NCBI RefSeq assembly: GCF_001428845.1
Contig: NZ_LMIU01000025.1
Location: 125,435 to 189,434 of the forward strand
DNA: 64,000 nt
Source of the DNA: Achromobacter sp. Root83
GTDB lineage: Bacteria > Pseudomonadota > Gammaproteobacteria > Burkholderiales > Burkholderiaceae_B
Direction: 5' to 3'
The translations under genes and the position numbers were made by a program. This document shows, one piece after another, positions 27,001 through 35,395 of this stretch. The notes below the pieces were generated by a model that saw only the letters and a program-made list of their open reading frames with translations, was not told the DNA's origin and made no database searches. Each line of letters begins with the position of its first letter. Positions within the stretch are counted from its first letter, which is position 1.

Positions 27001-30000
27001 GTGCCGCTCGGCTGCGCACCCTGGCCGTAGCCGAACTCGATGCGCTCCGCATCCACGCGCAGCGTTCCCGCACCCGTGCCCGCGCCGCCCGTCACCACCG
27101 CGCCCGGCGCTTGCGTCGCGCCGTTCCAGATCAGGTTCTGCGTGCGGATGCTGGCCTCGTCCCCGGCTTCGCCATAGCCATAAATGGCGGGCGTGCCCAA
27201 CGCCAGCGTGGCCAGGCTGTACTTGCCCGTGACCGGATCGCGCGTATCCAGCGCGGCGGTGCCGTAGAAGTTCATGGCGTCGCGCGCGGTCAGCGTCAGG
27301 ACTTCCAGCGCGGGCGCGCCGGCGCTGGTGTCGCCGCGCAGCAGACGGGTCAGGATGTCCTGGTTCAGCGTCAGCCCGCCAGGCAAAAGCCCGCCTGCGG
27401 CGGCGCGCGCCAGCGCGTCCGTCGTGCCCACATTGACCGCGCCGACAGCCAGCGTCAGGTTGCGGGTGCCGTAACGCACCTGTTCGCCCAGGTCGAACGC
27501 GCCGTTGGTGGCGGCGGCGATCGTGCCCTCGGAATACAGACGCGTCACACCCGCGCACGGCTGCGCCGCGCAAGTGCCGATACGGATGCCGCCCGATGCC
27601 AGCGCATCCGGCGCCAGCACGTCCAATCGGCCGTTCGACACGGCCAGCAAGCCGCCCAGGCCAGGCTGGAAGGCATAGCCGCTGGCCGAATCCACCGATG
27701 GCGCGCCTCGGCCCAGCGTGGAAATGCCAGCGCCCGCCTCGATCTCGATCGTCCGCGACGAGATCATCACTTCCGGCGCGGCCAGTTGCGCGCCGGCCCG
27801 CAGCACTGCCTCGGTGGCGACGCCCTGGAACGTATAGAAGCGTCCGCCCTGCCCATACTGCACCACCGGCAGGGCCCCGATCACCAGGCGGCTGGCGCCC
27901 AGCGCCGTCAGCGCATCCGCGCCCACCGACACGCCGGCAAAGCCCGCGGTAGGCGCCTGCCCCGCCGCCAGGATTTCAACCAGGGTGCTGCCGCCGTTGA
28001 GCGCGGCGGCGCCGCCGAAGCCGCCCTGCGCGGCCTTGAAGTTCGCCAGGCCCTCGAAGCTGAGCGCCTGCCCGTCCTCCGAACCCGCGTGAATCGCAAG
28101 GCGAAGGGTGCGCGCGTCGGCCGGCAGCATGGCGCGCGGCACGCCGCGCGTCACGGCATCCGCGCGCACAAAGCCGGCGTAGCTCATCTCGTTGTATTGC
28201 GAATAGGTGCGCAGCACGTTCGCCGGCGTCAGGATCACCGAACGGGCCAGGCTGTCCGCCACGCCCGTGCCGGCCGTGGAGAGCGTGCCGCTGGCCGCCC
28301 ACGACTGATTGCGCATCCGCATGGGCGCAATGGCCGCGCCCGCGGCCGCCCCGCCATTGAGCTCGACGCGGAACGCGCCCGGCAGCAAGGCATAGGTGGA
28401 CGGCATCAGCGTGTAGGTGCCTGCCGGCAGACCGGGCACACCCGCCCCCAGCGTGATCTGCCGACCCACGCCCGGCGTCGACGCGCCGGCCTCGCCGCCT
28501 GCCGGCGCGTAGCCCGGCTGCACGCCCGGCACGATCGCGTAGACGGGATTGCTGGCCAAGCCAGGCAGCGTGAAGCCGCCATTCGGATTCATGCGGACCA
28601 GCGGCGCATAGCGCGCGTCGGTGGAGCCGCCGCGGCCAGAAACGAAGCCCGCGCCCGTCAGTTCGCCGCCGCCGGACAGATCCAGCACGGACCCCGGCAG
28701 CGCATCCACGTCGCGGAACCCGAACGTGATGCCGGTGCGCAGCGTGGCGCCCGACTGCAGGCCGGTTCCTCCCCCCACGCCCACCAGCGAGACCTCCGAG
28801 CCCTTGAACTTGTATGACACGCCGTCGGTCGTGCCGCCGTAAGGCATGACCAGACCGGCGCCGCTGACCGACGTGATGCTGCCCGGCAGCAGGACCAGGC
28901 GTTGCGTGCCCCGGGTGGCGCCCATGTCTCCCAGCTCGATGGCCCCCAGCGGCGCGCGCAACACGCCGCCCTGTTCCACATTGGCGGCCGACAGGCGCAG
29001 CGTGCCGAACGCCGAATAAGGGGTAGCCAGCAGCGCGTTCTCGTGCCGCCCGACACGCAGTACGCGGTCCGGATCGTGAATCTGGGTGCCGGACACCGGG
29101 TTGCGCGTGTACCCGGCCATCACCTCGGCCTCGGCGCCCGTGTCCGGGTAGATCTGCGCGGCGATCAGTTCCAGGTCGCCGCGGGTCCAGACGCGCGTGC
29201 GCGGCTCGTTATCGTTGTGGGCCAGAAAGCGCATATCGCCGCCGCTGTCCAGCACGACGCGGTCAAAGCCGGAACGCTGCACGGCCAACGCGCCGCCCAC
29301 GCTACGGTTGATGGAACCCTGCGTGCCGAAAGACAGGCTGTTGCCCATTTCCAGCAGGTTGCCGGCGCGCACGGTGAAGGTGCCTTCGCCGACGTCGATC
29401 GCGTCGCCAAACATCACGCGCGGCCGGATCACGCCATTGGTGGAGAAGTATTCCCCCGGGCCGGACAGGCGCACGTACGACGCCGCCAGGTTCACGCGAG
29501 TCCGGGCATCCGCCTGCGGCGCCAGCGAATAGGCGCCGGCATACAGCCGCAGGCTCTGGCCCACGGCAATGTCGACGTCGCCGTCGAATGACATCAGGCC
29601 ATTGGACAGCAGCCCCAGATGGTCGAAGCCCCCGCCCGCCAGCAGGCGCGCCGCGTCCAGGCGCGTTTGCCCATAGCGCAGGCCCTCGGCGGCCTCGCCC
29701 GGCTGCAGGTCGGCGCCCAAGGCGCTGCCAACGCCCGCCGCCAGCACCAGCTCGCGCGGCACCTGCACCGCCTGGCCCGCCACGCCCTCGCCCCAGGTCC
29801 GGTACAACGGCGTCTCCAGCGCGATGTCCAGCGCGCCGCCCGAGGCGTTCGCGCCGCCCGCGCGCGCGATGAACGTCCCGTCCAGGTGCAGCCCGTTATA
29901 CGAGCTGAGCGAAATGCGGCCGCCATCGCGGTTCAGTTGTACCGGGCCGACCCCGTTCACGTCCACGGTCGCCCCCGCGCCGGACGCGTCCAGCACCGCG

Positions 30001-33000
30001 CCGGGACGCACGATCACGTAGGCATCGGCGGACGTCGCGGTGGCCCGGTCGTGATCGATCTCGCCGCCGATCACGATGACCCCGCCCGCGTCGGCCACGC
30101 CGTAACGGCGGCCACGCGTGTCCACGCCCGTTTCCGCGCGCCCGGCCACGTCCAGCACCGCCTGTTCGCCGATCCAGATCGACCGGTCATGCACCTCGCC
30201 GTTGGCGATTTCCCCGGATTCGGCCACATCGATCTCGCCCAGGCGAAGCTGGCGGATATCGATCTTGCCGCCCGCGGCCGTCAGGGCGCCCAGCACCGTG
30301 ATCTGGCCCGCGCCGCGCAACTGGATGGTCTGCCCGGGGTCCACGTTTACCCGCGCGCCGCGGCCGATGACCAGCGCCGCGTCGACATCGACGCCCACCA
30401 GCGAGAGGCTGCGGCCGCTTTGCAACGACAGGCTGGCGCCACGCCGCTGCGTGACCGTTCCCGCCAGCGGATCGTGCTGATAAACGGAGGGCAGCCAGGT
30501 TTCCAGGACGGCGGACGGATCCGTGCCGGCCGGCAGCCTGTCCGCGCCGGCCACGGGGCGGTACACCGGCATCAGCACGTCGATGCGCGCGTCTTCCGCC
30601 ACCTCCACGCCGTTGCGGCCGATCACTTCGTAGCGCGCATAGCCTTGCCGAAAGAACGGCGCATCCAGCGTCAGCACGCCGGCCTTATCGTCTGCCTTGA
30701 GGCTCGCTTCAACGCCCGCTGCAACGCCCGTTTGCGGCGCGCCAAGCACGACCTTGCCCGCCGTGACCGCCAGGGTGCCGCCGCCTTCCACGCCATAGCC
30801 GCGGAGCGTCGAACCCAGGACCAGACGGCCGCCGGCCTCCGTGCCGTCGGCGATGGATTCCACCGTCGTGTTGCCGCCCTTGCCGCCCGCCAGCTTGCCA
30901 TTCGTGCGCAGCAAAGCCCCCGAGCTCACGTCGATCACGCTGCCGGCTTCCAGCAGGATATCCCCGGTGCTGCGCAGGGACACCGTTCCACCGTTCAGGT
31001 AGGGCATGCCGCCGGTCAGCTCGGGCGACATCGCCAGGTTCGACCACAGGCCCGCGGCATTCAGCCGCGCACGCGCGCTCAGCGCAATCCCATCACCCGC
31101 GGCGGTTGCTCCGGAGTACATATCGGCCGGTCCGGCCGAGGAGGCCTGCATCAGCGCATTGCCCAGACGGATGGTGCCCGCGCGCGCGGTCAGCGTGGCG
31201 TCCACCGACACCTTGCCCGCGTACAGCGTGATGTCGCCCGCCGGCGCCACGGTCAGATCGGACTGCACCGCGATTTCGTCGGCGGCGATCCTGATGGCGC
31301 CCAGCCCAAAGCCGTTCAGCCGCGCCGTGTCCAGATGCAGGATCCCCACGCGGTCCTCGGGCAGCGCGGTATTCAGGTCCAGGCCGGCGGCGATCGCCGC
31401 CGCGCGGTCGGACAGCACGACCTGCTCGACCGTATCGTCGTTCGGTCCCAGGACGTATTGCAGCGCGCCGGTGGCCTTGACGTAAAAGGGCCGATAGACG
31501 CCCACGACCAGTTGCGCGCCGCGCGCCGCGGCGCGTTGCGATTGCTGATAGCCGTCCAGGCCGGCCTGCGGCGCGCTGCTCTGGCGGTCTCCCTGGAAGG
31601 TCTGGCCGACGAGCTCTCCTTCCAGCACGGCGCTCTTGGTGCTGATGAGCACCCTGCCCGCGTCACGGCCGACGGTATAGCCGGTCTCGAAGCGTTCGCG
31701 CGGCGCAATCAGCGGATTGTAGAAGTAGCGCGTATGGCCCCAGCGCTGGCTTTGCGCCTCGTACCCTTTGTACAGGCCCGTGTAGGCCAGGTCGCCCGGC
31801 GCGCGCGATGCCTGATACAGCCGGCCGTCCGCGCCGCGCAGCCAGGTCTGCCGGATCATGCCGTCCTGCACGTCCAGCGTGCCGCCCGACACGTTGATCT
31901 GCGAACCGGCGCGCGTCACGACGTCGCCGCCCGTGAACTCCACGTTGCCGCCCTGAGCCATCCATTCGTTGATGGCGTGTCCCTGCGTGCCCAGGTAGCC
32001 ACTGACTTCCAGCAGGCCGCCGGCCGTATACCAGCGGTCCGTGGCGTAGCCGTTGGTGCCCGCCGGCACCAGCACCAGATCGCGCGCGTCCACCCAGATG
32101 TCGTTGTTGTTCAGCTTGGCGCTGTCCCGGTTGACCGGCGAATCGCGCTGCTCGCTGCCCTGCACATTGATCTTGACGTTGTTGTTTTCCATCGCCACGG
32201 GCACGCCCACCGCGCCCGCAACGTCCAGGATCGCGCCGTCCCGCAGCAGGGTGCGCCGCGTGGCCTGCACCGCGATCTGGCCGCCGGTGGCCAGGGTGAT
32301 GGACCCGGACGCGAAATCCACCGTTCCCGAACTGCTGATCTCGACGCGCGACAGCTCGCGGCGATCGGCGCCGGCCGCCGCCAGCGGCGCGTCGGTCTGC
32401 GGCGTCACGGGCACGCGCAGGCCGTCACGCTGGCTGTCCAGCGCCAGGGCGCCGCTGCGGTCCAGAAGGATCGCGGTGGTGCTGCCGGCGGCCAGGGTGA
32501 TCCTGCCGTCCGTGCCCGCCGCATTCAGATGAACCGTGCCGCGGGTATCTACGGACGTGCTGGACAGCAGCACACCGCCCTGCACGACATCGCCGCCCGT
32601 CAGCGTCACGTCGCCCAGCGACGCCTGGATAAGGCCCGTGTTCTCGACGCGGCCGGGCGTGCCGGCGGGCGTCACTTCGTTGCCCTTGGTGGTGGACGCC
32701 ACGTTGCCGGACGTGCCCTGGCCCCGCCTGATCACGAAACTGTCGCCCGCCGCCAGCAGCGCCTGGCCGCCCGGCGTGTCTATCGTGCCGGCGTTCGACG
32801 CGTCCTTGCCCAGCAGCAGCACATAGCCGCCGCCCGAGGTGGACGTCTTGGACGCCGCGGTCTGGATGACCGCGCCGGCCTGCACCTCGATGCGCCCCAG
32901 CGCGTCCGTGAACGTGGGCTGCGCGCCATTGTCCGCATACAGGCCCTTGTCGCGGAACTGCTGGTCGCCGATGTCGGCCGCCGCCGCCACCAGGTTGCGC

Positions 33001-33734
33001 ACATTGACCTGGCTGGTGCCGGTGAAGATCACGCCGTTCTGGTTGACCACCAGCACCGTGCCGTCCGCCTTGATCGCGCCATGGATCTGGCTGGGCTTGG
33101 CCGACGCGCCCACCACGCGGTTCAACACCGCGTCGTCCGCGCCCTGCTTGAACTGCACCGTGGTGTTGCGGCCCACGTTGAACGTGTCCCAGTTCAAGAT
33201 CGCCCGCGACTGGGTCTGCTCGATGGTGACGACCTGCCGGCCGTTTTCGACGCCAGAACTGGCGGCCTTGGCGCCTTCCCATTTGGCGAGCGCCCCTTCC
33301 GCCGCCCACAGCCCCCCTTCGACGAGCCCGTCGGGCACGCCGCCGCCGTTGCCCGCCGCGGCGGCCGCGCGCGCGGCGGACTGCGCCGCCTGCTGCGCGG
33401 CCACGGCCGCCGCCGTGCGGTTCAGGTTGTCCAGCGACTTCTGCAGCGTCTGGCGCGCCTGCTGCTGCTGGCGGGCACTGCCGCCGATGCCCGCCGGGCT
33501 GCCGTTGGGCAGCCGGCCGGTGCGCTGCGCGGTGGACTGCACCGCGTTCTTGTCGGAGAACCAGCCAGGGCTGAAGGCCCGGGTCTGCGCATGGGCCGTG
33601 CTGGCGGCGCTGCCGGCGATCAGCAGCGCCGTCACGGCCTGGGACAGCGGCGTCGGCCGCCAGTTCATGCGCCCGCGCCGCGCCTTGCGCGCCATGTTCC
33701 TGTTTCCGCCCGTCTCCGACATCCGTGCCTGCAT
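21039..33734 (-). CDS. Giant FHA-like TpsA exoprotein (two-partner secretion), DUF3739 C-terminus
   Basis: A 4231-aa secreted beta-helix exoprotein of the filamentous haemagglutinin family. The ATG at 33734 has an AAGGAAAGG ribosome site; the TTG at 33755 is less likely. The export signal is of the extended type: a basic leader (MARKARRGRMNW) then TALLIAGSAASTAHA. The TPS domain (roughly 165-330) includes SRAILNWDTFNVGRNTTVQF and VVNQNGVIFTG. The long body is repetitive Gly/Ala/Asp-rich beta-helix sequence. Near the C-terminus GGDIIAWSSQGDINAGRGS marks DUF3739. Length and domain order resemble P. aeruginosa PdtA. Its transporter is the next gene, and the ECF sigma/FecR genes upstream may control it. 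Adhesion or biofilm roles are inferred. Confidence 0.93.
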   Translation of the reverse strand: MQARMSETGGNRNMARKARRGRMNWRPTPLSQAVTALLIAGSAASTAHAQTRAFSPGWFSDKNAVQSTAQRTGRLPNGSPAGIGGSARQQQQARQTLQKSLDNLNRTAAAVAAQQAAQSAARAAAAAGNGGGVPDGLVEGGLWAAEGALAKWEGAKAASSGVENGRQVVTIEQTQSRAILNWDTFNVGRNTTVQFKQGADDAVLNRVVGASAKPSQIHGAIKADGTVLVVNQNGVIFTGTSQVNVRNLVAAAADIGDQQFRDKGLYADNGAQPTFTDALGRIEVQAGAVIQTAASKTSTSGGGYVLLLGKDASNAGTIDTPGGQALLAAGDSFVIRRGQGTSGNVASTTKGNEVTPAGTPGRVENTGLIQASLGDVTLTGGDVVQGGVLLSSTSVDTRGTVHLNAAGTDGRITLAAGSTTAILLDRSGALALDSQRDGLRVPVTPQTDAPLAAAGADRRELSRVEISSSGTVDFASGSITLATGGQIAVQATRRTLLRDGAILDVAGAVGVPVAMENNNVKINVQGSEQRDSPVNRDSAKLNNNDIWVDARDLVLVPAGTNGYATDRWYTAGGLLEVSGYLGTQGHAINEWMAQGGNVEFTGGDVVTRAGSQINVSGGTLDVQDGMIRQTWLRGADGRLYQASRAPGDLAYTGLYKGYEAQSQRWGHTRYFYNPLIAPRERFETGYTVGRDAGRVLISTKSAVLEGELVGQTFQGDRQSSAPQAGLDGYQQSQRAAARGAQLVVGVYRPFYVKATGALQYVLGPNDDTVEQVVLSDRAAAIAAGLDLNTALPEDRVGILHLDTARLNGFGLGAIRIAADEIAVQSDLTVAPAGDITLYAGKVSVDATLTARAGTIRLGNALMQASSAGPADMYSGATAAGDGIALSARARLNAAGLWSNLAMSPELTGGMPYLNGGTVSLRSTGDILLEAGSVIDVSSGALLRTNGKLAGGKGGNTTVESIADGTEAGGRLVLGSTLRGYGVEGGGTLAVTAGKVVLGAPQTGVAAGVEASLKADDKAGVLTLDAPFFRQGYARYEVIGRNGVEVAEDARIDVLMPVYRPVAGADRLPAGTDPSAVLETWLPSVYQHDPLAGTVTQRRGASLSLQSGRSLSLVGVDVDAALVIGRGARVNVDPGQTIQLRGAGQITVLGALTAAGGKIDIRQLRLGEIDVAESGEIANGEVHDRSIWIGEQAVLDVAGRAETGVDTRGRRYGVADAGGVIVIGGEIDHDRATATSADAYVIVRPGAVLDASGAGATVDVNGVGPVQLNRDGGRISLSSYNGLHLDGTFIARAGGANASGGALDIALETPLYRTWGEGVAGQAVQVPRELVLAAGVGSALGADLQPGEAAEGLRYGQTRLDAARLLAGGGFDHLGLLSNGLMSFDGDVDIAVGQSLRLYAGAYSLAPQADARTRVNLAASYVRLSGPGEYFSTNGVIRPRVMFGDAIDVGEGTFTVRAGNLLEMGNSLSFGTQGSINRSVGGALAVQRSGFDRVVLDSGGDMRFLAHNDNEPRTRVWTRGDLELIAAQIYPDTGAEAEVMAGYTRNPVSGTQIHDPDRVLRVGRHENALLATPYSAFGTLRLSAANVEQGGVLRAPLGAIELGDMGATRGTQRLVLLPGSITSVSGAGLVMPYGGTTDGVSYKFKGSEVSLVGVGGGTGLQSGATLRTGITFGFRDVDALPGSVLDLSGGGELTGAGFVSGRGGSTDARYAPLVRMNPNGGFTLPGLASNPVYAIVPGVQPGYAPAGGEAGASTPGVGRQITLGAGVPGLPAGTYTLMPSTYALLPGAFRVELNGGAAAGAAIAPMRMRNQSWAASGTLSTAGTGVADSLARSVILTPANVLRTYSQYNEMSYAGFVRADAVTRGVPRAMLPADARTLRLAIHAGSEDGQALSFEGLANFKAAQGGFGGAAALNGGSTLVEILAAGQAPTAGFAGVSVGADALTALGASRLVIGALPVVQYGQGGRFYTFQGVATEAVLRAGAQLAAPEVMISSRTIEIEAGAGISTLGRGAPSVDSASGYAFQPGLGGLLAVSNGRLDVLAPDALASGGIRIGTCAAQPCAGVTRLYSEGTIAAATNGAFDLGEQVRYGTRNLTLAVGAVNVGTTDALARAAAGGLLPGGLTLNQDILTRLLRGDTSAGAPALEVLTLTARDAMNFYGTAALDTRDPVTGKYSLATLALGTPAIYGYGEAGDEASIRTQNLIWNGATQAPGAVVTGGAGTGAGTLRVDAERIEFGYGQGAQPSGTEDNARLALGFANVNLNATERITSNHRGSLTVYQSQGAYVSGSGYTYSGGNLTLNTPLLTGEAGSVNRITAGGGLRVSAPAGAPAAAAVQDLGAELTLTASNVLVDGRIVLPSGKLTLAGRDGVMLTGASHVDVAGRAVAFNDVTRYSWGGDVILESSLGNIRQEAGSLIDISAQENNAGQLRADALAVAAGTVDLQGRIAGTATGRYDAGGTLVPYRAGSVDVRAQHLGAAGALNADFDAFNQRLNDGGVLGARSFQIKQGSLTIGNALRANDINLSIDGGSLTVAGLVDASGERVGRIRLAARDGLTLAATSVLDAHGTVLRVDSYGKIIDAPNRAVVELNSGRGVLTLAGGARIDLRHGTSAVPGAAAGQHDGASRGTLDLLAPRIDAAGNAGINGGAVPGSAATYGDIAIEARGPLVIDGAKSIALVAMQRYDDARPGDPADRASGRDYQIIDQAYLDAKHANSVLFIGNALANGNLLSGKLAGLNNAAYRDVFHLRPGVEIVSNSADGDLVVQGDLDLSGHRYASLNPRFPVTGAYGSGEVGALTMRAKGNLDVYGSINDGFAPPAATPDDESGWVLTPGAQPFGGDVVLPRGGVELAEGTEFPGGKTLNYPLPLQATTLAAGTRLPVEAALNQVLSLAAGTVLSGDVRDASGQLLYAAGSILKQAVDLPVNTRLGAGTLLTSGTAMKAFTWPANLALPNLHTTQAYEPNVLLMAGTITLKQGALIPSEAKLVFPAGTDYVELRPGTAADQRRNWALAQMLPAGSQSWSVQLVAGADLDAADPRRVLPGPAAGKLTLADSHYSASLQKGASLVWGPEGEQSGFEPGKPVPDDLLWLCDAVPGLCLPPPPWLWAKDNWWGYPEGTPVSDADLSVCTDIPDQCVANKQTTSVLAHSQNFSVLRTGTGDLELAAGGDISLMSAYGVYTAGTQAANVAPGYQLARGRFGATVLGDDHATTYEPFVTAGAGYQAWYPEAGGNLSLYTGGALRGDVWGRTVAGAYDGRVIDPSVGIGNWLWRQGTGTANGGDTDTAWWINFGSYARAPSAFKDNTPLLVGFTGFGALGGGNVSVRVDGDAGNIESRGTASNPRGQGLVVAVGSTGRVAADGGMTLTGGGDIDIRIGGGLNPTQSARGRVSFTGGTTPYYGDPAIDLQGALINLRGHVQLAGGAVGGLDLQYGNLANQQDAKDSRGYDPYVSTLASATGGLALIPGDAVIRLDTRGDLVVGGASDPGRVALPNSTPFRLRDGTLQNGGGYSWFSMWTENTAIELSSAGGNLTPSRQTSHSAQGLALQTGRNTSASDARYLYPSILRATAYDGSIYAGLSAGYLNSETNGLPYALMLAPGARGQLEILAGDSIYAGGYAINRSGANPASVATVLSPAFAGYSSEAMQVPSLSNQGVNGFSGSRNTYFPLFYFDTPTASAGGTGGVTRFYARDGDIVGLRSGETISVLKGVNLGQTWYEGAGPVWMMAGRDIVASGTDIGTVTEVPSTNGYNFGGSGASATSTGNLFLHRDARDVSRVSAGRDILYSSFQVAGPGTLEISAGRNVLMADRASVSSLGAVMPGDHRAGASIAVQAGVGAKGPDYAGFLAHYLDPSKAADPGRPLVDQGLAFKTYEAELLLWLTQRYGFAGSTDDARAYFAALPAEQQRIFAREVYFAELRSGGREYNDKASPRNGSYLRARQAIAALFPDTAPGAYQGDITLYGGAGVRSIFGGDIQMMTPGGQQVFGVEGVAPPASAGIITQGEGSIQLYALGNILLGQSRVMTTFGGDIIAWSSQGDINAGRGSKTTVLYTPPKRVYDAFGNVTLSPNAPSTGAGIATLAPLPEVPAGDVDLYAPLGTIDAGEAGIRVSGSVNISALHVANAANIQVQGESTGVPVTASVNTGALSSASAAATSAVNAAQDSAQRAQNAARQNQPSVINVQILGYGEEPVAGAAPAPQTGAAAAIPRYDAASAVQVLGAGALDASETAKLSVEEQRKLAM

Positions 33735-33854
33735 GATCGCCTTTCCTTGTTCCAATCGCGGGTGTTCGTCACCTAGAACAAGACAGACGGTTGGAAAAAT
33801 GCCGACCAGAACGCTGTCACAAATAATTCATCGAATCGTTGGAGGAAATGCCGG

Positions 33855-34826
33855 TCAGGACAACAGCACGACGCCCGCCGGCAAATGGGTGACGCGCGCG
33901 CCGTACGCATCGCGGATCAGGCGCTCGGCGTCCGCCACCTGCGCCAGCGAAATGCGCGCCTGCACCAGCCGCTTGCCCAATTGCTCGTTCATCAGCACCA
34001 GGCGTCCGCGGCGGTAGCGGTTCAGTTCGTCGACCACCTGGACCAGCGGCTGCTGGTCGAACACCAGCCACCCCTGCCGCCAGGCCGTCACGATGTCCGG
34101 GTCCACCTTGACCGGCGGCTGCACGCGCGCATCGTCATAACGCAGTTCCCGGCCGGGTCCCACGTCGAAAACCCCTTGCGCATGCACCAGCCGCGCCGTT
34201 CCCGCCAGGCAGCACAGCCGCGCCTCGCCGTCGATGTAGCGCAGGTTGAACACGGCGTCCCGGGCGGTGATGCGCCCCTTCCCGGCCACCACCTCCGCCG
34301 CCGTCGCCCCGCTGCGGATCTCGGCCTCGCCATCGGCAAGCTCGATGAGGGAGCCCCCGCCCGGCGTGGCCGACACATTGATGCGGGTCTGCGTGTTCAT
34401 CTCGACTTCCAGCGCGCCGCTCAGGGCCAGCCGCCGCTGCTCGCCCGCCGCCGTCCGATAGTCGGCCCCCAGATCGTCCAGCGCCGGCCACAGGCCCAGC
34501 GGCGGCCGGAATGCCAGGTAGGCCGCCGATGCCGCCAACGCGCCGCCCAGGAATGCCCGCCGGCCGTTGACCGCCGCCCTGCGGCGGCTCGCGCCGGCCC
34601 CCGCCGCCAGCTCTTCGCGCACCGCCGGCCCCAGCCCCTGCCAGAGCCGCTTCTGGTCGGCAAAGGCTGCCTCGTGTCCGGGACTGGCGCGCAGCCAATC
34701 GCGGAACGCATCCGCGTCGCCCTGCGTCGCCCTGCCCGACGTCAGTGTCAGCAGCCACGCGCGCGCCTCGCGCGCCTGCGTGTCCTGGTTCTTGTGCTTT
34801 CCGGGCATGATCATCGTCAGCGCCAT
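33855..34826 (-). CDS. FecR-type anti-sigma factor
   Basis: A 323-aa inner-membrane regulator of the adjacent ECF sigma factor. The cytoplasmic part (DUF4880-like, AREARAWLLTLTSGRATQGD... FRDWLRASPGHEAAF) precedes one membrane helix near residues 88-108 (AFLGGALAASAAYLAF). The periplasmic FecR domain follows (LALSGALEVEMNTQTRI, DGEAEIRSG), then a C-terminal STN-like part (FDQQPLVQVVDELNRY). The start overlaps the sigma-factor stop by about 10 bp. It corresponds to VreR in the P. aeruginosa PUMA3 system. Confidence 0.9.
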   Translation of the reverse strand: MALTMIMPGKHKNQDTQAREARAWLLTLTSGRATQGDADAFRDWLRASPGHEAAFADQKRLWQGLGPAVREELAAGAGASRRRAAVNGRRAFLGGALAASAAYLAFRPPLGLWPALDDLGADYRTAAGEQRRLALSGALEVEMNTQTRINVSATPGGGSLIELADGEAEIRSGATAAEVVAGKGRITARDAVFNLRYIDGEARLCCLAGTARLVHAQGVFDVGPGRELRYDDARVQPPVKVDPDIVTAWRQGWLVFDQQPLVQVVDELNRYRRGRLVLMNEQLGKRLVQARISLAQVADAERLIRDAYGARVTHLPAGVVLLS

Positions 34827-35395
34827 GGTCCTTCGTCCTGATTCGATGCATGCCGGCCGGAATGGCGCGGCGCGGCGTTCGCCCCGCCCGACGCGTCCAG
34901 TTCCCGCGCGCAGTGCTCCAGCGCCCGTTTGAGTTCCTTGGACACGATGCGTTCGGATACGCCGTAGCGCCGCGCGATCTCCGCGTGCGGCAGCTCGTGC
35001 ACGCGCGCCGCCAGCACCATCTGCTGCGTGCGCTCGGGCAAGCCGCGCAACGCGCGGCGGAACGCGTCGATCTGGCTGCGGCCCTGCGCGATGCGCGCGG
35101 GGTCGGCCGCCTCGTCCGTCATGTTGATGAGTTCGCTGATTTCCACGCCCGTCAGCAGGCGGGAGTCCCTGCGCCGCTGGTCTTCGGCAATGTTCAGCGC
35201 CACTCGGAACAGATATGCCGCCGGCTGCTGGATCGAGGAACTGGCGGGCAGGTCGTTCACCTTCAGAAAGGCCTCCTGCATGGCGTCGTGCGCCAGGTCC
35301 TCCGACCCCAGCCTGCGCTTGAGCTGGCTGCGGAAGTCGTTGTAGCGCTCCAGAAAGATGGACACCAGGGAACCGTCCGGCTTGCTATCGCGCAC
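34817..35395 (-). CDS. ECF-family RNA polymerase sigma factor (FecI/VreI-like)
   Basis: A 192-aa extracytoplasmic-function sigma factor. Region 2 is visible as DLAHDAMQEAFLKVND and AAYLFRVALNIAEDQRRR, and region 4 as ALRGLPERTQQMVLAA and HAEIARRYGVSERIVSKEL. I prefer the GTG at 35395, which has GGGAG seven bases upstream and overlaps the end of the receptor-like gene by 11 bp. A longer frame begins with ATG at 35443. It should direct transcription of the tpsA locus when released by the FecR-type protein. Confidence 0.9.
   Translation of the reverse strand: MRDSKPDGSLVSIFLERYNDFRSQLKRRLGSEDLAHDAMQEAFLKVNDLPASSSIQQPAAYLFRVALNIAEDQRRRDSRLLTGVEISELINMTDEAADPARIAQGRSQIDAFRRALRGLPERTQQMVLAARVHELPHAEIARRYGVSERIVSKELKRALEHCARELDASGGANAAPRHSGRHASNQDEGPWR

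Noticed and set aside
23142..28817. Open frame of 1891 codons on the plus strand
   Set aside because: It lies opposite the tpsA gene, is Arg/Ala/Gly/His-rich without any domain, and is explained by GC-rich codon bias in the antisense frame.
29619..33776. Open frame of 1385 codons on the plus strand
   Set aside because: Antisense to the 5' part of tpsA, with the same biased composition and no ribosome site or motif.
33735..33854. Possible ECF-sigma promoter between the FecR-type gene and tpsA
   Set aside because: The gap is AT-richer and should hold a promoter, but I could not identify matching -35 and -10 elements well enough to list it.
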